The notes under the pieces are model-generated. The model ran no database searches. It saw nothing but the letters and a program-made list of their open reading frames with translations, and was not told the origin of the DNA. Positions 32,672-40,706 of a stretch of 40,800 bases of DNA are shown one piece after another. A program made the position numbers and the translations under genes. Numbering within the stretch: the stretch's first letter is position 1; each line of letters begins with the position of its first letter. The stretch is from Paracoccus versutus (GTDB taxonomy: Bacteria; Pseudomonadota; Alphaproteobacteria; Rhodobacterales; Rhodobacteraceae). The stretch covers positions 48,602 through 89,401 of the forward strand of contig NZ_JRKO01000020.1 in the NCBI RefSeq assembly GCF_000763885.1, read 5' to 3'.

Positions 32672-33495
32672 GCATGGTCCATCCCGGCCCCCGCGCGGCC
32701 GAGCGCGTGCAGGTCCGGCGCGCCGCGCTGCGGCCCATCCACGGCAGGCTGCGCGCGGGCCAGACGGTCATGCAGGCGGTGGGCGATCTGTTCGCCGCTC
32801 ACGGCTGCAAGGGCGGCGTCCTGTCGCTGGCGGGCGTCCGCTGCGAACCGATGCGCTATGTGCTGCCGGCACTGTCGACCGACGGGCTGCACGCGGCCTG
32901 GTATTCCGCGACCCATGCGCCCGCGGGCCGCTGGACCATCGACAGCGCCACCGCCAGCGTGGGCCGCAAGGACGGCGCCCCCTTCCTGCATTGCCACGGC
33001 ATCTGGTCGGGCGGAGGCGATACCGCCATGGGCCACCTGCTGCCCCTGGATTGCGTCATCGCCGAGGACGCGGCGGTCTCGGGCCTCGGCGCGGCCGAAA
33101 CCTGGTTCGAGGCCCTGCCCGACCCGGAAACCGCCTTCACGCTGTTCACCCCGCAGGGCGGCGGCGACGGCCCCGGCCTTTTCGCCCGTATCCTGCCCGG
33201 CGAGGACGTGGTCGCGGGCATCGAGAGCCTCGCCGCCTGGCACGGCATCGCCACGGCGCGGCTGCACGGCGTGGGCAGCATCGACCATATCCGCTTCGCC
33301 GAGGGGCATCGCATGGACTGCCTGGCCACCGAACTGCGCCTGGACGGCGCGCGGCTGGTCCAGGGCGCGGCGCATGTCCCGATCGAGGTCGTGGACATCC
33401 ACGGCCATATCGCGCGCGGCACGCTGGAACGGGGCGCGAACCCCGTCGGCGTGACGCTGGAACTCATCATCGAACCGACAGGGGAAACGCCATGA
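32668..33495 (+). CDS. Tandem PPC (DUF296) domain protein of unknown function
   Basis: This 275-residue protein appears to hold two copies of the PPC/DUF296 fold. The first spans about residues 20-145 and keeps a His cluster (His108, His110, His123 in FLHCHGIWSGGGDTAMGHLLP) at the site where some single-domain members bind metal. The second spans about 165-272 (ARILPGEDVVAGIESLAAWHG, then PIEVVDIHGHIA) without the HxH pair but with other histidines. PPC proteins are trimers in known structures. Bacterial members mostly lack assigned reactions. Placement between the ligase and SDR genes, with four-base overlaps on both sides, makes an enzymatic or metabolite-binding role likely; this is inference. 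Confidence 0.72.
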   Translation: MSMVHPGPRAAERVQVRRAALRPIHGRLRAGQTVMQAVGDLFAAHGCKGGVLSLAGVRCEPMRYVLPALSTDGLHAAWYSATHAPAGRWTIDSATASVGRKDGAPFLHCHGIWSGGGDTAMGHLLPLDCVIAEDAAVSGLGAAETWFEALPDPETAFTLFTPQGGGDGPGLFARILPGEDVVAGIESLAAWHGIATARLHGVGSIDHIRFAEGHRMDCLATELRLDGARLVQGAAHVPIEVVDIHGHIARGTLERGANPVGVTLELIIEPTGETP

Positions 33496-34253
33496 AAACC
33501 GCCATCGTCACCGGGGGCTGCCGCGGCATCGGCCTGGCCGCCACCGAGATCTTCCTGGAGCAGGGCTGGCGCGTCGCCATGGTCGACCGCGACACCGAGG
33601 AACTGCACCGGGTCGCGGACGGCATGGAGAACGTGCTGGCGGTCGAGGCCGACGTCTCGGACCCCGACCAGGTCGCGCGCATGATGGCCGAGACCGTGGC
33701 CGGCTTCGGCCGCGTCGATGCGCTGGTCAACAACGCGGGCGTGGCGCTGTTTTCCCGCGCGGGCCGCACCAGCTTCGAGGAATGGCGCGAGGTGATGGCG
33801 ACGAACCTGGACGGGGTGTTCCTCTGCACCCAGGCCGCGGCGCCGGAACTGGCCCGGACCGGCGGCGCCATCGTCAACATCGCCTCGATTTCCGGGCTGC
33901 GCGCCTCGACCCTGCGGGTGGCCTATGGCACCTCCAAGGCGGCGGTGATCCACCTGACCAAGCAATTCGCCGCGGAACTGGGCGAGCTGGGCATCCGCGT
34001 CAATTGCGTCGCCCCCGGCCCGGTCAAGACCAAGCTGGCGGCGGCGGTGCATGCGCCCGAGATCATCTCGGCCTATTACGACGCCATCCCGCTGAACCGC
34101 TATGGCGAGGCGCGCGAGATCGCCGAGGCCATCGTCTTCCTGTGTTCGGACAAGGCCAGCTTCGTCTCGGGGCAGACGCTGGCGGTGGACGGCGGCTTCG
34201 ATGCCACCGGCGTCGGCCTGCCGGCGCTCAGGCGCGAGAACGCGCCGGCCTGA
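33492..34253 (+). CDS. Short-chain dehydrogenase/reductase
   Basis: This 253-residue classical SDR has TGGCRGIG (7-14) for the cofactor, an acidic Asp32 after the second strand that favours NAD(H), NNAG at 80-83, and the catalytic Ser132, Tyr145 and Lys149 (AYGTSKAAV). The PG motif (CVAPGPVKTKLAA) and SGQTLAVDGGF ending are standard. It is the last gene of the TRAP operon and would suit oxidation of a 3-hydroxyacyl-CoA or a ring alcohol before thiolysis. The exact substrate is unknown. Confidence 0.9.
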   Translation: MKTAIVTGGCRGIGLAATEIFLEQGWRVAMVDRDTEELHRVADGMENVLAVEADVSDPDQVARMMAETVAGFGRVDALVNNAGVALFSRAGRTSFEEWREVMATNLDGVFLCTQAAAPELARTGGAIVNIASISGLRASTLRVAYGTSKAAVIHLTKQFAAELGELGIRVNCVAPGPVKTKLAAAVHAPEIISAYYDAIPLNRYGEAREIAEAIVFLCSDKASFVSGQTLAVDGGFDATGVGLPALRRENAPA

Positions 34254-34313
34254 TCCGCCGGGCGGCGCGCGGATGCGGGCCTGCGGGGCGGAAACCCCCC
34301 CGGCCGGCGGGGC

Positions 34314-35177
34314 CTATTCCATCTGCCGGGCGTAATCCGGGGATTTGAACGCATGTTGCAGCACATGCCGGGCAAAGACCGGCGATGACCACATGATCCT
34401 TATGTCGTCATGTTCCCGTGAATAGGCTTCCTCGGCAAGCCGGGTGTTTTCGCCCCTTATCCCGTCGATCCTTCCGGGCGGATGGCCTGCCGCCGCCAGG
34501 CACATCTGCCGGGCCATCCAGACCTCGCGCTCATGCTGTTCCGAGACGAATTCGGTGGTGGACAGCGTCCTGACCGCATCTTCAAGGACGCCGGCATAAT
34601 CGTCGGTGATGAAACTGTCTATCGTGCAGATATATTTCGCGCCACCCGGATTGAATATCAGGGTCTCCGCGCCGGAAACGGACGGCGAAGACAATATTGC
34701 CTCCGCCGCCAGGATCGCGACCACGTTCAGCAGGGCCTGCCTCAGTTCCGATGAGGTAAAGGTGACGCTTGCCTTGATCTTCTTGTAAAGACTGCCTTCC
34801 TCGCTCTCCAAAAGCGCGAAGCCGACATGGACATCCGCGTTCAGGACGCGGATATGCCGCGTGAAGTTGCCTTCCTGATACGAAAATCCGAGCCTTCTCA
34901 TATAGTCCCGCTGCGTGGACAGGAGATCATCGAAACTCAGCAGCCGAAAGCGGACGAAGGACGCGATTGTCGGTTTTTCGCCCGTCTCGCCAAGCGCCCA
35001 AAGCAGGCGCATGAGGGCTTCGAAGACCAATGCCCTTTGCGCGCTGGTCGCCATCATGTCGAGCTGCTGGACCGAGGCGAGCGCGCCATGCGGAACCGCA
35101 TTCGTCGGCAGGACCAGGCCCGATATTGCCGCCTCGACCATCACGGCGGTATCGGTAAACTCGTCGATCATGACCAT
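34314..35177 (-). CDS. Unrecognised protein with lower-GC coding sequence
   Basis: This frame of about 287 residues is not one I recognise. It has no signal peptide or clear membrane span, and is mixed alpha/beta in look, with a soluble Glu/Arg-rich character. ATG at 35177 is chosen; a GTG at 35186 (with AGG upstream) and an ATG at 35171 are alternatives. Codon use is plainly different from its neighbours: ATA, TAT, AAA and GAA are common and third-position G/C is weaker, suggesting horizontal origin. It is the last gene on the minus strand after the ABC permease (82-base gap) and faces the SDR gene. A real gene is favoured by even codon use and the lack of a competing frame. Confidence 0.65.
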   Translation of the reverse strand: MVMIDEFTDTAVMVEAAISGLVLPTNAVPHGALASVQQLDMMATSAQRALVFEALMRLLWALGETGEKPTIASFVRFRLLSFDDLLSTQRDYMRRLGFSYQEGNFTRHIRVLNADVHVGFALLESEEGSLYKKIKASVTFTSSELRQALLNVVAILAAEAILSSPSVSGAETLIFNPGGAKYICTIDSFITDDYAGVLEDAVRTLSTTEFVSEQHEREVWMARQMCLAAAGHPPGRIDGIRGENTRLAEEAYSREHDDIRIMWSSPVFARHVLQHAFKSPDYARQME

Positions 35178-35259
35178 ATCCGGCACCCCAACCTGTCGAC
35201 CCTTTCCCGAGCAAACAGCATAAGCCGCTGCCGCTCAAGGTTTTTCCCCGGATGGATCG

Positions 35260-36966
35260 TCAGCCGCGCCAGGGCAGCGTGCCGCGCGGCAGGTGCGGCG
35301 CCAGCCGGTCCAGCGCCAGCGCCATCCCCAGAACCAGCGCCACCGACACCGCCGAGACCGCGGCCGCGGCGGTCGAGTTGCCTTCGTATTGCAGGGCAAA
35401 GACCATGACGCCGATGGTCTCGTTGCCGCTGGACCAGAGCAGCGCCGAAAGCGTCAGCTCGTTCAGCGCCGTCATCACCGCCAGCATCGCCCCGGCCGAA
35501 AGCGCGGGCAGGACGGCGGGGGCCAGGATCGCCGCCATCCGCCGGACCGGGCCGGCCCCGAACAGCCGCGCCGCCTCGTCCTGCGCCGGCTCGATCGCCG
35601 CCGCCGCTGCCAGGACCGGGCGCAGGATCAGGGGCAGGAACCGCGCCAGATAGGCCACGAGCAGGATCGCCCCGGTGCCGTAAAGCGAGCCGATCAGCGG
35701 CAGCGGGCGCAGGAAGGTCAGGATCATCGCCAGCGCGACCACCGTGCCCGGCACCACCCAAGGCCCGTCGGCCAGCCAGTCCAGCGCGCGGACCAGCGGG
35801 TTTCCCGCCATGACCCGCAGGAAGGCAAAGGGCAGCGCCACCAGCGCGCAAAGCACCGCCGCCGCCACCGACAGCTGAAGCGAATTGGCAAAGGCCCGCA
35901 CGATGGTCGGATTGGCGAAGGCATCGGCGAAATTGCGCAGGGTCAGGGTGGACGGCCGCAGCTCGACCCCCAGGGCGGGCGACAGCGCCGTCGCCAGCAG
36001 GGCCAGCATCGGCAGGACCGCGATCACCGCAATGACCGCCCAGACCGCCGCCTCGATCCAGGGCCGGGCGCGGCCTGGGTCGAAGGGCTGCATCGCCGCG
36101 CCGCTTCCCGTCGGCACCGCCAGCCGCGCCAGCACCAGCGCGCGCAGCGCCAGCGCGGCCAGCGCCAGCGCGACCAGGATCATCGCCAGCACCGCCACCT
36201 GCCCCGCGACCGAGGGGCCAAAACCGTTCAGCCGCTGGTAGATCAGCGTCGTCAGCATCGGGAAGCGTCCCGGAATGCCCAGCAGCGCAGGCACGCCGAA
36301 ATTCCCCACCGCCGCGGCAAGGGCCAGGATCGCCCCGGCCAGCGCCGCGGGCAGCGCCAGCGGCAGCAAGATGCAGGCGACGATCCGCGCCCGGCCGGCG
36401 CCTGCGACCCGCGCCGCCTCGACCAGGTCGGCCGGCAGGCCGGTCAGCGCCGCGCGCATGGCGATGAAGACCAGCGGCATATGCTCGATCCCCATCAGGA
36501 AGGCGATGCCCCAGCCGGAATAAAGCGGATTGGTCGTCCCCGGCGGCGGCGCAAGGCCAAGCGGGCGCAGGATGGGCGAGCTGTTGCCCGACATCTCGAT
36601 CCAGGCCAGCGCCAGGGTCTGCGACGGGATCAGCAGGGGCGTGAGGATCAGGAAGCTCATCGCCACCCGCCCGCGCAGCGCGAAAAGCCCCGTCGCCAGC
36701 GCCAGCGCCGCGCCAAGGACCAGCGACACCGCCACCGACCCGGCCGAGGCCATGAGCGTGTTGACCAGCGCCCGCCGCGTCGCACGCGCCGACAGAACCT
36801 CGGCCATCAGGCCAAAGGCGCGGCCGTCCTCGCCCGCAGCGAAGGCCTCGACGAAAAGCCGGGCCAGGGGCCAGACCGACAGGCCCCCCACCCAGATGAG
36901 GACAAGGACGGCGAGCAGGTGCTCGCCGCCCCGCAGGTTCCGCGACAGGGCCGGATCAGCCGCCAT
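35260..36966 (-). CDS. Fe/phosphonate-type ABC transporter permease (fused, 12 TM)
   Basis: This 568-residue permease has two homologous halves, each with about six hydrophobic segments and an EAA-type coupling loop: EAARVAGAGRARI from residue 183 and DEAARLFGAGPVRRM in the second half. This FbpB/AfuB/PhnU-like layout is typical of ferric, thiamine, 2-aminoethylphosphonate and hexose-phosphate importers. It starts at the ATG at 36966, overlapping the binding-protein stop by 11 bases. It works with the binding protein at 36956-37939 and the ATPase at 39597-40706. Confidence 0.92.
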   Translation of the reverse strand: MAADPALSRNLRGGEHLLAVLVLIWVGGLSVWPLARLFVEAFAAGEDGRAFGLMAEVLSARATRRALVNTLMASAGSVAVSLVLGAALALATGLFALRGRVAMSFLILTPLLIPSQTLALAWIEMSGNSSPILRPLGLAPPPGTTNPLYSGWGIAFLMGIEHMPLVFIAMRAALTGLPADLVEAARVAGAGRARIVACILLPLALPAALAGAILALAAAVGNFGVPALLGIPGRFPMLTTLIYQRLNGFGPSVAGQVAVLAMILVALALAALALRALVLARLAVPTGSGAAMQPFDPGRARPWIEAAVWAVIAVIAVLPMLALLATALSPALGVELRPSTLTLRNFADAFANPTIVRAFANSLQLSVAAAVLCALVALPFAFLRVMAGNPLVRALDWLADGPWVVPGTVVALAMILTFLRPLPLIGSLYGTGAILLVAYLARFLPLILRPVLAAAAAIEPAQDEAARLFGAGPVRRMAAILAPAVLPALSAGAMLAVMTALNELTLSALLWSSGNETIGVMVFALQYEGNSTAAAAVSAVSVALVLGMALALDRLAPHLPRGTLPWRG

Positions 36967-37939
36967 AGATCTCGGCGAAGGCTTCCTTGTTGGCCTTGTC
37001 CTCGGCCAGCATCCGGGCCGCGTCGGCGGGCAGGATCTTCAGCCCGGCCGGGTCGGGATAGCCCTCGGGCTGGGCCACGCCTTCCAGGATCGGGAAATAG
37101 CCCTGGGCGACCGACTGTTCCTGCGCGGCCCTGGAGAGCTGCCAGTCGACAAAGACCTTGGCCGCCTCGACCGCGTCGCTGTCCTTCAGGATGGCGACGG
37201 GCTGGGTCACGATGGACACGCCCTCGGCCGGGAAGACGAAATCGACGGGCGAGCCCTTGGCCTTGGCGTTCAGCGCCATGTATTCGATGATGATGCCATA
37301 GGCCTTTTCGCCCCGCGCCACCGCCTCGACCACGGTGCCGTTGCCCTGGCCCGCGACCGCGCCGTTCTTGGCCAGCGTCTCGTAATAGTCCCAGCCGAAT
37401 TCCGGCTGCTGGACCATGGTGCCGACATGGATCACCGCGGCGCCGGAATAGAGCGGGCTGGGCATGATCAGGCTGTTCGCCACCTCGGGCCGGGCCAGGT
37501 CGGCCCAGGATTGCGGCGGCTCGGCCACCATGGCGGTGTTGTAGATGATGCCGGTGGTGATCATCTTGGTGCCGAAGAAGGTCTTGTCGGGGTCGACCAG
37601 CGCCTCGGGGATGCCGGCGACCGGCGCCTCGGCATAGGCCAGCAAGCGGCCGTCGTTCTTGAGCTGCGTCATCGCCACCGCATCGGCGATCAGCATCACG
37701 TCGGCCGGGGTCTGGCCGGCGGCGAACTCGGCCGCGAGCTTGGCCATCAGCTCGGTCGTGCCCGAGCGGAACACCTCGACCTTGATCTGGGGGTGGTCCT
37801 TGTTGAACGCCTCGACCACGGCGGCCATCTGGTCCTGCGGCTGCGAGGTGTAGACGGTGATCGTCTGCGCGTCCTGCGCGACGGCCGCTTGCGCCAGCAG
37901 GGCGCCGGCCAGCAGGGGAAGAAGGCGAAGGGGTTTCAT
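36956..37939 (-). CDS. Fe/phosphonate-type ABC substrate-binding protein
   Basis: This 327-residue periplasmic protein starts at the ATG at 37939 (MKPLRLLPLLAGALL) with AGGAC upstream. A Sec signal ends at VAQ near residue 22. The mature part (TITVYTSQPQDQM, residues 27-39) is the type II FbpA/AfuA fold. In iron-binding FbpA proteins a Tyr-Tyr pair follows the ARGE-xxGL segment; here that place reads ARGEKAYGIIIEYM, with Glu219-Tyr220, which argues against ferric iron. AfuA-type relatives bind sugar phosphates and PhnS types bind 2-aminoethylphosphonate. The linked phosphatase supports a phosphorylated ligand, as inference. Confidence 0.88.
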   Translation of the reverse strand: MKPLRLLPLLAGALLAQAAVAQDAQTITVYTSQPQDQMAAVVEAFNKDHPQIKVEVFRSGTTELMAKLAAEFAAGQTPADVMLIADAVAMTQLKNDGRLLAYAEAPVAGIPEALVDPDKTFFGTKMITTGIIYNTAMVAEPPQSWADLARPEVANSLIMPSPLYSGAAVIHVGTMVQQPEFGWDYYETLAKNGAVAGQGNGTVVEAVARGEKAYGIIIEYMALNAKAKGSPVDFVFPAEGVSIVTQPVAILKDSDAVEAAKVFVDWQLSRAAQEQSVAQGYFPILEGVAQPEGYPDPAGLKILPADAARMLAEDKANKEAFAEIYGG

Positions 37940-37987
37940 CTTGTCCTCGTCGGTTTTGCCGTTTCGCAAGGGTGCTAGCGGCGAAAG

Positions 37988-38536
37988 TCAAAGCGCAGAT
38001 GACAGTTTCGTGCAGATCCAGCGACAATCGCGGTCCTGCCGCCATTCAACCGCCTCGGCATTGCCGAGCCGTCGGAAGGGGGCGTCGGTCAGGGCAGCGT
38101 GGATTTCGCGCGCCGTGCCGGAATGGGCGACGATCAGCACCGGCAGGGGCGGGACGATGCGGGCCAGCGCGCAGCGGATGCGGGCGCGGAACGCCTGCGG
38201 CCCCTCGCCGCCGGGCGGGGTGGCGTCGCGGATCAGGATCGCGCGGTCCTGCCCCTCCCACGCGCCCCAGTTGCGCTCGGCCAGGCCCGGCAGCGGCACC
38301 AAGGGCGCGCCGGTGACGCGGGCGACGGCCGCCGCGGTCTGCGCGGCACGGGCCAGCGGCGAATGCCAGATCGCGGCCAGCGGGCGGCCCGCCAGCAGCC
38401 GCGCCGCCGCCTCGGCCTGCCCAAGCCCGGTCGGGTCCAGCGGGTCGTCGGTCGCGCCGCCGATCCGGTTCGCGGCATTGACCGCGGTCCGGCCGTGGCG
38501 CAGGAACAGGAAGGGCTGCGACAGAAGCGGGATCAC
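37988..38536 (-). CDS. Histidine phosphatase family protein
   Basis: This 182-residue branch 1 histidine phosphatase has the phosphate-pocket LRHG (residues 12-15, nucleophile His14), Arg63, acidic Glu87 in LAERNWGAWEGQD and the second histidine His138 in IVAHSG. It is shorter than phosphoglycerate mutases and closer to CobC- or SixA-like phosphomonoesterases. No signal peptide is present, so it is cytoplasmic. It overlaps the metallo-hydrolase gene by four bases and precedes the binding-protein gene by 48 bases, so it belongs to the ABC operon and may release phosphate from the imported compound. Confidence 0.88.
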   Translation of the reverse strand: MIPLLSQPFLFLRHGRTAVNAANRIGGATDDPLDPTGLGQAEAAARLLAGRPLAAIWHSPLARAAQTAAAVARVTGAPLVPLPGLAERNWGAWEGQDRAILIRDATPPGGEGPQAFRARIRCALARIVPPLPVLIVAHSGTAREIHAALTDAPFRRLGNAEAVEWRQDRDCRWICTKLSSAL

Positions 38537-39600
38537 CAGGCGACCTCGGCGGTCGCGACCAGCGGGCGGTCCAGCGCCGCGGCCAGCCGCCCGGCCGCAT
38601 CAGCCGTGCAGAAGGCGGGCATCGCCTGCGCCGGGCGCACGGCCTCGAACAGGGCGCGGATGCCGGCAAGCGTCGGATGCACGTTCCAGCGGCGAAACAG
38701 CGCCCGCCCCTCGGCCACCCAGCCCTGCGCCGGGGTGCCCTGCGCCAGGTGGCCGGTAAAGACGACGCGGCCGATGCGCTCGCCGATCATGCGCCGCGCC
38801 AGCATGGCCGCGCTGTCGCGCTCGGCATTGGGTCCGGCCGCGATCATGGTACCGCGGAGGGGGCCGTCGGGCACCAGATCGGCCGCCTCGGCCAGCAGCC
38901 GCGCCAGCGCCTCGGCCCCGCCCGGCACCAGCCAGCGCGGCCGGGCCAGCATGGCCTCGGCCACGGCCCGGTGCGCGGCGCAGATCGAGACCCGGTGCCC
39001 GGCGGCCAGGAAGGCCAGCGCCATCTCCAGCCCGCGCCCGCCGGCCGGGGCGGGCAGCAGCAGCGGCCTGTCCGCCAGTTCCAGCAGCCCCGTCGCCTGT
39101 TCGGCCAGCGGCTGATCCGCCGCGCCATAGGAGGCGTCGAAGACCATCGCCCGCGCCTGGGGCGGCATGGTGCAGCGATAAAGCCCGCCCTCGGCCGAAA
39201 GATCGCCGGTATAGACCAGCCCCTCGGCCCCGCCGATGCGCATCCAGCAGGCCCCCGGCGCATGGCCGGCGGGACCGCAGTCGAAGGGCAGGCCGAGATC
39301 CGCAAAGGCCTCAAGCCGCCGCGCCGCCTGCATCGCCGGATCGCGCGACAGGGCGATGGCGGGCTCGGGCGCGAACAGGGGCGGATCGCCCAGCCCTGCC
39401 GCCAGATGCAGCCCGCCGGTATGGTCGGCATGGCCGTGCGAGAACAGGATCGCATCCACCCGGCCCACCCCGGACAGGTCCGGCAGGGCATCGCCATCGG
39501 GGCCGCGGCCCAGGTCCAGCATCAGCCGCCGCCCGGCGATCTCCAGCAGGAAACAGGCCGGCCCCTTGACCCCCAGCCCGGAAAGCGCCCTCAGCCTCAT
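38533..39600 (-). CDS. Metallo-beta-lactamase-fold hydrolase, beta-CASP-like
   Basis: This 355-residue cytoplasmic protein starts at the ATG at 39600, which overlaps the ATPase stop (ATGA). The metal-binding motif HGHADH is at residues 55-60, with His113 (AGHAPGACW) and Asp133 (YTGDLS) as further ligands. A long insert from about 150 to 280 and the late VVFTGHLAQGT segment recall the beta-CASP subgroup of RNA- or DNA-processing enzymes. Beta-CASP proteins normally act on nucleic acids, so its place in a transporter operon is odd. A phosphodiesterase acting on an imported phosphodiester is one reading, as inference. Confidence 0.8.
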   Translation of the reverse strand: MRLRALSGLGVKGPACFLLEIAGRRLMLDLGRGPDGDALPDLSGVGRVDAILFSHGHADHTGGLHLAAGLGDPPLFAPEPAIALSRDPAMQAARRLEAFADLGLPFDCGPAGHAPGACWMRIGGAEGLVYTGDLSAEGGLYRCTMPPQARAMVFDASYGAADQPLAEQATGLLELADRPLLLPAPAGGRGLEMALAFLAAGHRVSICAAHRAVAEAMLARPRWLVPGGAEALARLLAEAADLVPDGPLRGTMIAAGPNAERDSAAMLARRMIGERIGRVVFTGHLAQGTPAQGWVAEGRALFRRWNVHPTLAGIRALFEAVRPAQAMPAFCTADAAGRLAAALDRPLVATAEVAW

Positions 39601-40706
39601 GCGTCGGCCCCCGCCCCGGCCAGCAGGCGGTGCTGGAGCGGCGTCTCGGCCCGCAATGCCTCGCGCGGCAGGATCCAGCCGCCGGTCAGCGACAATTCGA
39701 CCGTCTCGCCGGGATGCGGCGGCCGCGGCAGGGTGAAATCGACGGTCCCGCCGTCCTCGACATGCTCCAGCGCCGCGGTGACCAGATGGCCGCCGCCCTG
39801 GAAACGGTGGTCCAGCACCCGCGCGCGCAGGCCCCCGCCCGCCGTCGCGGCAAGGTCGCGCGGCCGCAGGCACAGCCAGCCCGGCCCCGGCGGCGCATCG
39901 CCCGGCACCGCCACCACCCGGCCCTGCACGGCGATGCGGCACAGCCCCCCGGACCGGCCGAGCACCTGCACCGGCACCGTCCGGCCGCGCCCGACGAAGC
40001 GCGCCACCATCGGCGTCGCCGGGCGGCGATAAAGATCGGCCGGGCTCGCCAGCTGCTCCAGCCGGCCAGCATTCATCACGCCCACCAGCCCGGCCACGGC
40101 CATCGCCTCGTCCTGGTCATGGGTGACGAAGACGAAGGTGGTGCGCAGGGCGGCATGGATGCGGCGGAACTCGGCCAGCATCGTCTCGCGCAGATGCGCG
40201 TCGAGATTGGCCAGCGGCTCGTCCAGCAGGATCAGGCCCGGCCGCACCGCCAGGCTGCGCGCCAGCGCCACCCGCTGCCGCTGGCCGCCCGACAGCTGGT
40301 GCGGGCGCCGGTCGGCCATGCCGGACAGGCCGACCATCTCCAGCGCCTCGCCGATGCGCGCCCGTTCCTCGGCGTAGGACAGGCGCTGGATGCGCAGGCC
40401 GAAGCGGATGTTGCCGGCGACGGTCATGTGCGGCCAAAGCGCATAGGACTGGAACACCATGCCCAGCCCGCGCGCCTCGGGCGCAACGAACCGCCCCGGT
40501 CCGGCCACCAGCCGCCCGCCCAGGGCAATGCGGCCCGCGTCCGGCCGCTCGAGCCCGGCGATCAGCCGCAAAAGCGTGGTCTTGCCGCAGCCGGAGGGCC
40601 CCAGCAGCGCCAGGAACGCCCCCGGCGGCACCGCCAGCGAAACCCCGTTCACGGCGCGCGTCGCGCCGAAGGCCCGGACCACCGCCTCCATCTCGATCGC
40701 AGCCAT
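39597..40706 (-). CDS. ABC transporter ATPase, FbpC/PotA type
   Basis: This 369-residue ATPase starts at the ATG at 40706 with a purine-rich GGGAAAAAGG before it. Walker A GPSGCGKT is at 36-43, LSGGQ at 138-142, Walker B LILLDEP at 158-164, and the switch His follows in VFVTHDQDEAM. Residues 240-369 form the TOBE regulatory domain. It is the first gene of a five-gene operon (ATPase, metallo-hydrolase, phosphatase, binding protein, permease), all on the minus strand with short overlaps. The upstream 94 bases to the window end show no clear promoter. Confidence 0.93.
   Translation of the reverse strand: MAAIEMEAVVRAFGATRAVNGVSLAVPPGAFLALLGPSGCGKTTLLRLIAGLERPDAGRIALGGRLVAGPGRFVAPEARGLGMVFQSYALWPHMTVAGNIRFGLRIQRLSYAEERARIGEALEMVGLSGMADRRPHQLSGGQRQRVALARSLAVRPGLILLDEPLANLDAHLRETMLAEFRRIHAALRTTFVFVTHDQDEAMAVAGLVGVMNAGRLEQLASPADLYRRPATPMVARFVGRGRTVPVQVLGRSGGLCRIAVQGRVVAVPGDAPPGPGWLCLRPRDLAATAGGGLRARVLDHRFQGGGHLVTAALEHVEDGGTVDFTLPRPPHPGETVELSLTGGWILPREALRAETPLQHRLLAGAGADA

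Noticed and set aside
34254..34313. Bidirectional terminator between the SDR gene and the lower-GC orphan
   Set aside because: The GC-rich stretch does not form a clean stem without several mismatches, and no T-run is present on either strand.
36956..40706. Ferric iron uptake operon
   Set aside because: The binding protein lacks the Tyr-Tyr iron ligands at the expected place and the operon carries a phosphatase and a metallo-hydrolase, which fits a phosphorylated organic ligand better.
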